Assembly (NCBI GenBank): GCA_026193735.1
Contig: JAPHUJ010000354.1
Span: 1-7,656 of the forward strand
Source: Sulfurovum sp.
GTDB lineage: Bacteria > Campylobacterota > Campylobacteria > Campylobacterales > Sulfurovaceae
Length of the DNA: 7,656 nt
Direction: 5' to 3'
Position numbers and translations under genes: made by a program. Of the stretch, positions 1-4,727 are shown in pieces (positions within the stretch are counted from its first letter, which is position 1; every line of letters begins with the position of its first letter). The notes below the pieces were generated by a model that ran no database searches, was not told where the DNA came from, and saw nothing but the letters and a program-made list of their open reading frames with translations.

Positions 1-55
1 AATTTTATCAGGAGTTGTGTTAGCCAAGTGTTAGCAAAGTACTTAGGAAAAGGCG
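1..55. other. Left edge, no gene assignable
   Basis: This stretch lies beyond the 3' end of the NlpC/P60 gene. No start codon with a ribosome-binding site is visible on either strand. In plus frame 2 a short open stretch ends in TAG at 32-34 (last residues LSGVVLAKC), which could be the tail of an upstream plus-strand gene. Ten codons are too few to say. No U-tract terminator for the minus-strand gene is seen; the weak stem 24-29/41-47 has no T-run after it. The only structure is the tandem repeat at 18-39, listed separately. Confidence 0.4.
18..39. repeat. Tandem 11-bp direct repeat
   Basis: TGTTAGCCAAG (18-28) is followed at once by TGTTAGCAAAG (29-39), with one mismatch. An 11-bp period is about one helical turn, as in sites bound by tandem regulator dimers, but nothing to the left is visible to be regulated. 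It may be chance or part of a coding tail. Confidence 0.5.
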
Positions 56-733
56 TTACACTTTTTGTGCAACACGTCTGGCAGAAACAAATGTTTCGGC
101 ATAGCTTCCATGTGTAAGAGGTGAGATGATGATACCTTGCTTTTTAGAAGCAGCATGGATAAAGTTGCCATTACCAATGTAGATGCCCACATGGGTCACA
201 GGAATACCTCGTTTTTTGTCGGTTAGGAAAAAGAGTAGGTCACCTTTTTGTAAGTGATCCATGTCAACTGATTCACCTTTTTTAGATTGTGCCCATGCCG
301 TTCTAGGTAGATCAATGTTGTGTTTTTTGTAAAGGTATTGTACATAGCCTGAACAGTCAAATCCCTCTGGCGTAGTTCCTCCCCAAACATATCTTCCCCC
401 TTTGAAGTATTTGGCATCTTCTAAGAGTTTTTGCCTGTCCAGATCTGAAATTTGGTAGGTTTTTCCTACTTTTTTTGCTGCTTCCTGGGCTTGTGCAATA
501 CGCTCGGCTCTTTGACGTGCAGCTTCAGCCATACGGGCAAGATATTCTGCACGATGAAGTTCATCATAAATGGCTTGAAGCGAGTATTCTGTGGCTTTTT
601 GGTTGAGGTAAGCATTCTGGGTATGATGAATGTCTTTGCTTTGAAGTACATTACCCTTTGTATCGGTAATGGTAAAGAGATTTGCATATGAGAGCGAAAA
701 AATGCATAAAAATGTACAGACTGGCTTTTTCAT
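56..733 (-). CDS. Secreted NlpC/P60 family cell-wall peptidase
   Basis: This is a 225-residue exported cysteine peptidase of the NlpC/P60 family, whose members usually cut gamma-D-Glu-diamino acid bonds in peptidoglycan stem peptides. Residues 1-17 form a short signal peptide (MKK, hydrophobic run, SYA cleavage site). Residues about 45-90 are Ala/Arg/Glu/Gln-rich and probably a coiled coil. The catalytic domain fills about 97-222: the nucleophile Cys127 sits in FDCSG, the base His181 in THVGIYIG, and the third polar residue His193 in FIHAA. The W-G-G-T-P-G block before the Cys is also typical. No LysM or SH3b module is present, so the coiled coil may be the targeting or partner-binding part. 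The ATG at 733 is preceded by GGATGAG. It lies 53 bp after the cytochrome gene on the same strand and may also have its own promoter. The exact bond cleaved cannot be told. Confidence 0.93.
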   Translation of the reverse strand: MKKPVCTFLCIFSLSYANLFTITDTKGNVLQSKDIHHTQNAYLNQKATEYSLQAIYDELHRAEYLARMAEAARQRAERIAQAQEAAKKVGKTYQISDLDRQKLLEDAKYFKGGRYVWGGTTPEGFDCSGYVQYLYKKHNIDLPRTAWAQSKKGESVDMDHLQKGDLLFFLTDKKRGIPVTHVGIYIGNGNFIHAASKKQGIIISPLTHGSYAETFVSARRVAQKV

Positions 734-754
734 TTCTCATCCATATTTTTTCTT

Positions 755-763
755 ACTATAGCA
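755..763 (-). promoter_or_regulatory. Putative extended -10 promoter for the NlpC/P60 gene
   Basis: On the minus strand the sequence reads TGC-TATAGT, an extended -10 element (TGn plus a one-mismatch TATAAT), with a T-run just upstream as is common in Campylobacterota promoters. Transcription would start near 748, giving a leader of about 15 nt that still carries the GGATGAG ribosome-binding site. No good -35 is seen. It would let the peptidase be expressed apart from the cytochrome. Confidence 0.42.
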
Positions 764-786
764 CAAAAAATATGAATGAAGGTTTT

Positions 787-1149
787 CTAGTGGTTCGTTC
801 CGCAGAAATTTGCATCACATCCGTTAACAGCACCAGAGAACTTGGAGTTGTCGATGAAAAACTTCAAAAGCCGTTTTTTCCGTTTTTTAAAAAGTGAACT
901 TTTAAGACTTGTCAGTGCTTCAGGTTTGTCTTTGTGTATCTTTTCCAGTTTACCCGGAGTGTCAAAAAAGAATTCCCAGTCGTCATCATCTATCTGTTTA
1001 GCCATAAAAAATGGCGTACCATGACAGGATGTACATAGTTTCTGTACCGTTCTCAATGCAGCAGTGTCATACTTCTCTGCAGCATATGTGAAGGAGCTAA
1101 CAGCAATGATGAGGAATGAAATAGAGATGATTTTTTTAAGATTCGGCAT
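787..1149 (-). CDS. Small periplasmic monohaem c-type cytochrome-like protein
   Basis: The 120-residue product has a Sec signal peptide (LKKIISISFLIIAVSSFTYA, cleavage near residue 23) and one haem-attachment motif, CTSCH, at 39-43, with His43 as the proximal ligand. It should be a periplasmic electron carrier or haem sensor. A usual class I cytochrome has a distal Met some 40-60 residues after the motif. Here the only internal Met is Met49, six residues after His43, so the sixth ligand is unclear (His72, His120 or none). A Lys/Arg-rich stretch lies at 88-96, and the C-terminus ends in a Cys pair (Cys111 and Cys116 in GCDANFCG) that could form a disulphide. The ATG at 1149 has a GAGG ribosome-binding site 6 nt upstream. 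The redox partner is unknown, and the adjoining peptidase gives no functional clue. It may belong to a lineage-specific family. Confidence 0.8.
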   Translation of the reverse strand: MPNLKKIISISFLIIAVSSFTYAAEKYDTAALRTVQKLCTSCHGTPFFMAKQIDDDDWEFFFDTPGKLEKIHKDKPEALTSLKSSLFKKRKKRLLKFFIDNSKFSGAVNGCDANFCGTNH

Positions 1150-1231
1150 TTAGTGCCTCACTGTACTGAATTTCACATAAATCATTTAGTGATTTATTGC
1201 ACTGCGTTTTAACACTTGTAATTTTTGTCAT
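1136..1231 (-). CDS. Candidate 31-aa small ORF overlapping the cytochrome start
   Basis: An ATG at 1231 opens a 31-codon frame ending in TAA at 1136-1138. An AAAAGG ribosome-binding site lies 7 nt before the ATG. The frame ends 14 nt inside the cytochrome gene, in another frame, so ribosomes finishing it would stop on top of the next start; this arrangement is typical of translational coupling. The peptide begins MTKITSVKTQC, has two cysteines (11 and 19), is polar, and has no signal peptide or membrane segment. I do not recognise it. It could be a leader peptide, a small protein or a chance frame. The best minus-strand -10 (1253-1258) lies upstream of it, so it would be inside the transcript. 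Confidence 0.35.
   Translation of the reverse strand: MTKITSVKTQCNKSLNDLCEIQYSEALNAES
1177..1197. repeat. Inverted repeat (8-bp arms) in the divergent spacer
   Basis: ATAAATCA and TGATTTAT are perfect complements separated by TTTAG. The dyad lies about 30-50 nt upstream of the cytochrome ATG, inside the small ORF. It could be a regulator site or a weak AU-rich hairpin in the minus-strand mRNA. A second copy of TTTAGTGAT lies at 1244-1252. The ATCA/TGAT order is opposite to an FNR box (TTGAT-N4-ATCAA), so it is not FNR-like. Confidence 0.5.
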
Positions 1232-1252
1232 AAAAAGACCTTTTTTAGTGAT

Positions 1253-1258
1253 ATTGTA
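1253..1258 (-). promoter_or_regulatory. Putative -10 for the cytochrome transcript
   Basis: The minus strand reads TACAAT, one mismatch from TATAAT. A start near 1246 would leave a leader of about 15 nt before the small ORF ATG (1231) and about 97 nt before the cytochrome ATG. No convincing -35 is present. It lies beside a TTTAGTGAT copy (1244-1252), which would cover the transcription start. Confidence 0.35.
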
Positions 1259-1292
1259 ATGCAAGTATGTGCACTTTGTGTGTAGCTTAAGA

Positions 1293-1298
1293 TATAAT
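1293..1298 (+). promoter_or_regulatory. -10 box for the flavoprotein gene, implying a leaderless mRNA
   Basis: A perfect TATAAT, in the context CTTAAGATATAATAC, ends only 7 nt before the ATG at 1306. Transcription starting 6-8 nt after the box would begin at or within a base of the A of the ATG. No ribosome-binding site lies between box and ATG (ACTGCTC). No clear -35 is seen, as is usual in Campylobacterota sigma-70 promoters. Confidence 0.6.
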
Positions 1299-1305
1299 AC
1301 TGCTC

Positions 1306-2436
1306 ATGGATAATAAAATCATCATTATAGGAGGAGGAGCCAGTGCCTTGATGCTCGCTTCTCTACTGCCTAAAAACACTGCTACTATCATAGAGTCCAA
1401 TTCTAAACTGGGGGCGAAGATACTTGTCTCTGGCGGAGGCAAATGCAATATCACCAATACACTTATGGGAACACAGTATTTCCTTGGTGATGAAAGTTTT
1501 ATACAGCAACCTTTAAAAAATTTCAATGAAAAATCGCTTATACGATGGTTGGAGAGACAAAATCTGCACCCTGTACTGAAGAAGGAAACGCAGTATTTTT
1601 GTAAAGACTCAGCTAAAGAGTTATTGGATATTTTTTTAAAAGAGAGCAAAAAACAAACACTCTGTTTGGATGAAAAAGTTTTGGAAGTGACGAAGCGTGA
1701 TGGGATCTTTTACGTGAAGACAAACAAAAAGACGCATACAGTAAAAGCAGTTGTGGTAGCTTCAGGTGGACTTAGCTTTCCTAAACTTGGAGCAAGCAGC
1801 ATAGGGTATGACATTGCCCAAAGTTTTGGACACAGTATCGTGAAGACTGCTCCTGCACTGGTAGGTTTCACGGTACAAAAAGAGCAGTTCTTTTTTAAAG
1901 AACTTTCCGGTGTTTCTACAGAAGTGAAGATAAAGGTAGGAAATGATGTTTGTGAAGGTGCTTTACTTTTTGCACACAAAGGCATGAGCGGTCCGGCTGT
2001 ACTGGATGCTTCTCTTTACTGGGAAAAAGGGAAAATAGAGATAGATTTCCTGCCAAACTTTTCCTGGAAAAGTGTACAGGGCAGTAAAAAGCAGATCTCT
2101 TCACTTTTACCTATGCCAAAGCGTGTTACCAAGGCATTTTTGCTACAATTGAACCTAGAAGATAAACCTTACCATCAACTTACAATACAAGAAGTAGAAA
2201 AACTTCAAACTTTAAGTCACTATAGCCTATCTCCTGCAGGGACGTTCGGCTATTCCAAAGCGGAGGTTACCAAGGGTGGTGTAGATACATCAGAAGTAGA
2301 CAGTAACACAATGATGAGCAAAAAAGAAGATGGACTTTACTTCTTAGGTGAGGTCTTGGATGTAACAGGGAGACTTGGAGGGTATAACTTTCAATGGGCA
2401 TTTTCAAGTGCGTATAGTTGTGCCAAAAATTTATAA
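1306..2436 (+). CDS. BaiN/RdsA (HI0933/YhiN-like) FAD-dependent oxidoreductase
   Basis: This 376-residue cytosolic flavoprotein belongs to the HI0933-like family, close in length to the roughly 400 residues usual there. An N-terminal Rossmann fold for FAD opens directly at the start (IIIIGGGASAL, 5-15), which fixes ATG 1306 as the real start. The family signature LGAKILVSGGGKCNITN spans 35-51. A second nucleotide-binding segment, VASGGLSFPKLGASSIGYD, is at 151-169. The C-terminal FAD-closing block has TKGGV (322-326), GLYFLGEVLDVTGRLGGYNF (343-362) and QWA. Residues about 185-320 form the inserted middle domain. The substrate is not settled for most members; BaiN acts on bile-acid intermediates in gut clostridia, which should not be carried over here. 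It stands alone as a transcription unit, diverging from the cytochrome gene, with no visible upstream ribosome-binding site. Confidence 0.93.
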   Translation: MDNKIIIIGGGASALMLASLLPKNTATIIESNSKLGAKILVSGGGKCNITNTLMGTQYFLGDESFIQQPLKNFNEKSLIRWLERQNLHPVLKKETQYFCKDSAKELLDIFLKESKKQTLCLDEKVLEVTKRDGIFYVKTNKKTHTVKAVVVASGGLSFPKLGASSIGYDIAQSFGHSIVKTAPALVGFTVQKEQFFFKELSGVSTEVKIKVGNDVCEGALLFAHKGMSGPAVLDASLYWEKGKIEIDFLPNFSWKSVQGSKKQISSLLPMPKRVTKAFLLQLNLEDKPYHQLTIQEVEKLQTLSHYSLSPAGTFGYSKAEVTKGGVDTSEVDSNTMMSKKEDGLYFLGEVLDVTGRLGGYNFQWAFSSAYSCAKNL

Positions 2437-2462
2437 ATTATATTTGTTTTAAAACGAAATCT

Positions 2463-2484
2463 GACATAAATATGACAAAAATAT
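2463..2484 (+). promoter_or_regulatory. Tandem 11-bp repeat, OmpR/PhoB-type box candidate
   Basis: GACATAAATAT (2463-2473) is followed at once by GACAAAAATAT (2474-2484), with one mismatch. Winged-helix response regulators of the OmpR/PhoB family bind head-to-tail repeats with 11-bp spacing. The motif with its leading CT resembles the enterobacterial Pho box layout (CTGTCAT repeats) but has TGACA in place of TGTCA. It lies about 130 bp upstream of the transpeptidase start and 30 bp before the TATAAT at 2514. The regulator is unknown. Confidence 0.4.
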
Positions 2485-2513
2485 ACTATTATACGCAGAT
2501 CAAATAATTGCAT

Positions 2514-2519
2514 TATAAT
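2514..2519 (+). promoter_or_regulatory. Putative -10 of the L,D-transpeptidase operon
   Basis: A TATAAT match in the spacer 2437-2615 is the best -10 candidate. It predicts a start near 2526 and a 5' leader of about 90 nt. No -35 fits at 17 bp. TATTAT at 2487-2492 is an alternative. Confidence 0.4.
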
Positions 2520-2547
2520 AAAAAGAGATATATAGTAAAAATTAGGA

Positions 2548-2561
2548 TTGTATTGATACAA
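2548..2561. repeat. 14-bp inverted repeat in the leader of the L,D-transpeptidase gene
   Basis: TTGTAT and ATACAA are perfect complements around TG. If transcription starts near 2526 the dyad lies in the 5' leader about 55 nt before the GTG, where a repressor could bind. The 2-nt centre rules out a full RNA hairpin, so a DNA site is more likely. It may be chance in AT-rich sequence. Confidence 0.35.
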
Positions 2562-2615
2562 ATCTAACACGATTATTGAGTATTATTTTTTAAATTAATC
2601 TATTAGGGAAGATAA

Positions 2616-3857
2616 GTGAAAATTAAAATTGTATTGGCAACAGTGTTTGCTATGGTATTGAGTGGATGTGTGGGAACACCGGATGCTGAGGGTTGGAGAT
2701 CATCCCAAAAAGCAGAGTTTTTAGAGATACTGAAAACAGATAAATATGCATCGATCTGTAATCAGCAAGCACTTTATGCAAAAGTAAAAGAGAATGAAAG
2801 CTCCAAGCTTATGTCTAAATTACTTATATCGTATACAAACAATCTTGCCAATGGTTGTATAGATCTAAAAAGCTTTGAAGCATTTCAAAAAGAGAAGAAA
2901 GAAAAGAAAATAGCAACATATTATGAAACCTATCTGCAAGATGTTAAAGCCTCTGATATTATGATGAAGCTTAAAGCAGGGCGGAGTATAGAACAAATAT
3001 TGAAACCGTATGTTCCTGAGTATGATCAGTTTTCTGCACTTACGAAAAGATATACGCTTTTAAAAGATGACCCAAGCACTTCAAAGCGTACACTTCGTAA
3101 AATCCGTCTTAACATAGAAAGAGTGAAGCTTATGAAGCCAGGTCTTGGAGGCAATTATGCTTTGGTGAATATACCTGAGTTTATTGTTCGTATTATTGAG
3201 AACAATGAGACAGCTGTGGCTATGGCTGTTGTGGTAGGTCAAACCAAGCTACAAACACCTATATTTTCCGAAAATCTGTCCTACATAACGCTAAATCCCC
3301 AATGGAGTGTTCCGGACAGTATCGCTAGAAATGAAGTGATTCCGGATTTGTTAAAAAACCCAAACTATTTAACAGAAAAACGTATGGTTATGCGTGAATC
3401 ATATGACCTTAAATCGAAAGAATTAACTCCTGAATCAGTAGATTTGGAGGCATATGTAGGAGGGAAAGGACATGTACCGTTTAAATTTATAGAAGTACCC
3501 TCTAAGAAAAATGGTCTGGGACGTGTAAAATTCATCTTCCCTAACAAACATTCTGTATATATGCATGACACACAGTCAAAATACCTCTTTAAACGTAAAG
3601 TACGTACTTACAGCCATGGATGCGTAAGACTTGAGAAGCCAATAGTCATGCTAGAATACATCTCAAAAAATTATACATCTACAAGTCCGGAGCAGATCAA
3701 AGAAGAATATGACTCTTTAAAAACACACTATGTGAAAATAACCAAGAGGCTTCCGGTACATACTGCATACCTGACAACATATGTAGATGAGTGTGGACAG
3801 TTGTTAGTACTTAATGATATTTATGGCTTTGATAAGTCACAAAAACTTAATTTTTAG
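2616..3857 (+). CDS. Lipoprotein L,D-transpeptidase, YcbB/LdtD type (YkuD fold)
   Basis: The 413-residue product is a periplasmic L,D-transpeptidase, an enzyme class that joins diaminopimelate residues (3-3 cross-links) or attaches proteins to murein. Residues 1-17 and the lipobox LSG-Cys18 mark it as a lipoprotein. About 30-165 is a charged helical region like the scaffold part of YcbB proteins, with Cys48 and Cys81 that might pair. The YkuD domain covers about 180-370. It holds YITLNPQWSVPDSIARNE (223-240), His317 in MHD, and the catalytic SHGCVRLEKP (333-342) with Cys336. The tail PVHTAYLTTYVDECG (390-394 region) plus LNDIYGFD matches the YcbB-type C-terminus. No peptidoglycan-binding repeat domain is present. 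The start is GTG, supported by AGGGA 6 nt upstream and by the signal sequence. It leads an operon with the YafK-like gene 8 bp downstream. Confidence 0.92.
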   Translation: MKIKIVLATVFAMVLSGCVGTPDAEGWRSSQKAEFLEILKTDKYASICNQQALYAKVKENESSKLMSKLLISYTNNLANGCIDLKSFEAFQKEKKEKKIATYYETYLQDVKASDIMMKLKAGRSIEQILKPYVPEYDQFSALTKRYTLLKDDPSTSKRTLRKIRLNIERVKLMKPGLGGNYALVNIPEFIVRIIENNETAVAMAVVVGQTKLQTPIFSENLSYITLNPQWSVPDSIARNEVIPDLLKNPNYLTEKRMVMRESYDLKSKELTPESVDLEAYVGGKGHVPFKFIEVPSKKNGLGRVKFIFPNKHSVYMHDTQSKYLFKRKVRTYSHGCVRLEKPIVMLEYISKNYTSTSPEQIKEEYDSLKTHYVKITKRLPVHTAYLTTYVDECGQLLVLNDIYGFDKSQKLNF

Positions 3858-3865
3858 TTGTATTA

Positions 3866-4636
3866 ATGATGACAAGGGCATGGCTTATTTTAGCTGATAT
3901 CCTTGTCCATCTTTTTCTTTTCCTCTCCCTTATGATTTTTTACACTTCATCCCCTATAGAACAACACATCAATAAGGAGGATCAAATGGCAAGTGAAGAA
4001 TCTATGACTAAAGAAAACTTTATAGATGCAAACCTTGCAGAGAGACTTGTTTCACTTTTATCCAAGGTTGGTGATCCTGTCTTTATACGTATTTTTAAGG
4101 AGGAGTCACTCTTAGAAGTATGGATACGCTCGGGGACAGAGTATCAGCATTTAAAAGACTATTTTATCTGTGCCTACTCTGGTCATCTCGGACCAAAGTT
4201 ACAAGAAGGTGACAGACAGTCTCCAGAAGGTTTTTACCAAGTAAAAAAGTATCAACTTAATCCAAACAGTAAGTTTCATCTCTCTTTTAATTTGGGCTTT
4301 CCAAACCAATACGACCGTGAAAATAACCGTACAGGTTCATTTCTGATGGTGCATGGTAACTGTGTTTCCGACGGATGTTACGCAATGACAGATGAAAAGA
4401 TGGAAGAGATCTATGCTTTGGTAGAAGGAACGCTGCAAAAAGGTCAGGAGTATGTTCAGGTTCATGCATACCCTTTCCGTATGACAGAGGAGAATATGGC
4501 TCTCTACGCAGACAGTGAATGGTATGACTTTTGGATAAATGTTAAAGAGGGATATGACTACTTCGAAGCAGAACATTTACCACCCCATATAAAAGTTGAA
4601 AATGGACACTATAGCATATATGAAGCTAATGAATAG
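3866..4636 (+). CDS. Membrane-anchored YafK/DpaA-like L,D-transpeptidase-fold enzyme
   Basis: This 256-residue protein has an N-terminal membrane anchor (about 5-26) and a YkuD-fold domain facing the periplasm. The signature VHGNCVSDGCYAMTDEKMEEIYALV spans 162-186: His163, and catalytic Cys171 in SDGC followed by the YAMTD that marks the YafK subgroup. SPEGFYQV (119-126) is the usual substrate-loop motif. Length matches E. coli YafK (DpaA, about 246 residues), which releases Braun lipoprotein from murein. It lacks the extra C-terminal domain of the helical-shape enzymes Csd6 and Pgp2. The substrate here is unknown. The ATG at 3866 has no ribosome-binding site but lies 8 bp after the previous stop, so coupled translation is likely. 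A perfect internal AAGGAGG precedes Met41. Confidence 0.88.
   Translation: MMTRAWLILADILVHLFLFLSLMIFYTSSPIEQHINKEDQMASEESMTKENFIDANLAERLVSLLSKVGDPVFIRIFKEESLLEVWIRSGTEYQHLKDYFICAYSGHLGPKLQEGDRQSPEGFYQVKKYQLNPNSKFHLSFNLGFPNQYDRENNRTGSFLMVHGNCVSDGCYAMTDEKMEEIYALVEGTLQKGQEYVQVHAYPFRMTEENMALYADSEWYDFWINVKEGYDYFEAEHLPPHIKVENGHYSIYEANE
3974..3980 (+). promoter_or_regulatory. Consensus ribosome-binding site inside the YafK-like gene
   Basis: AAGGAGG is followed after 5 nt (ATCAA) by ATG at 3986, in frame with the surrounding gene (Met41). It is the strongest such site in the window, while the upstream start has none. Starting here gives a 216-residue form without the membrane anchor. Since the enzyme must work in the periplasm, the long form is the likelier main product; a second short product is possible. 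Confidence 0.45.
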
Positions 4637-4685
4637 CCCTATATGATTATTTCTAACTAAAAAGGCTGATCTCCATAACACTGTC

Positions 4686-4727
4686 TAAAACCAATTGTAA
4701 ATTCTATAGGAGAATGAATTGGTTTTA
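4686..4727. terminator. Bidirectional terminator-like hairpin between convergent genes
   Basis: TAAAACCAATT (4686-4696) pairs perfectly with AATTGGTTTTA (4717-4727), and inside it ATTCT (4701-4705) pairs with AGAAT (4711-4715) around the loop ATAGG. The A-run on one side and T-run on the other serve as U-tracts for both directions, as expected between the plus-strand YafK-like gene and the minus-strand c-di-GMP gene. It ends on the TAA stop of the latter (4725-4727), so that stop codon lies in the stem. G+C in the stem is low and the U-tracts are part of the stem, so strength is uncertain. Confidence 0.7.

Noticed and set aside
24..47. Weak stem downstream of the NlpC/P60 gene as a terminator
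   Set aside because: The stem has a bulge and a long loop, and the minus-strand sequence after it has no T-run.
1177..1197. FNR/CRP-type box
   Set aside because: The half sites are in the opposite order (ATCA then TGAT) with a 5-bp centre, which does not fit TTGAT-N4-ATCAA.
1710..1985. Antisense open frame of about 90 codons inside the flavoprotein gene, and similar frames in the other genes
   Set aside because: They lie fully opposite well-supported conserved genes and show no domain, signal peptide or credible ribosome-binding site.
2443..2459. GTTTTAAAAC palindrome after the flavoprotein stop as a terminator
   Set aside because: It is almost all A/T with no loop and no U-tract beyond the stem, so it is not a credible intrinsic terminator.
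3866..4636. Assignment of the second YkuD gene as Csd6/Pgp2 helical-shape L,D-carboxypeptidase
   Set aside because: The protein is shorter, lacks the extra C-terminal domain, and its SDGCYAMTD signature fits the YafK group better.
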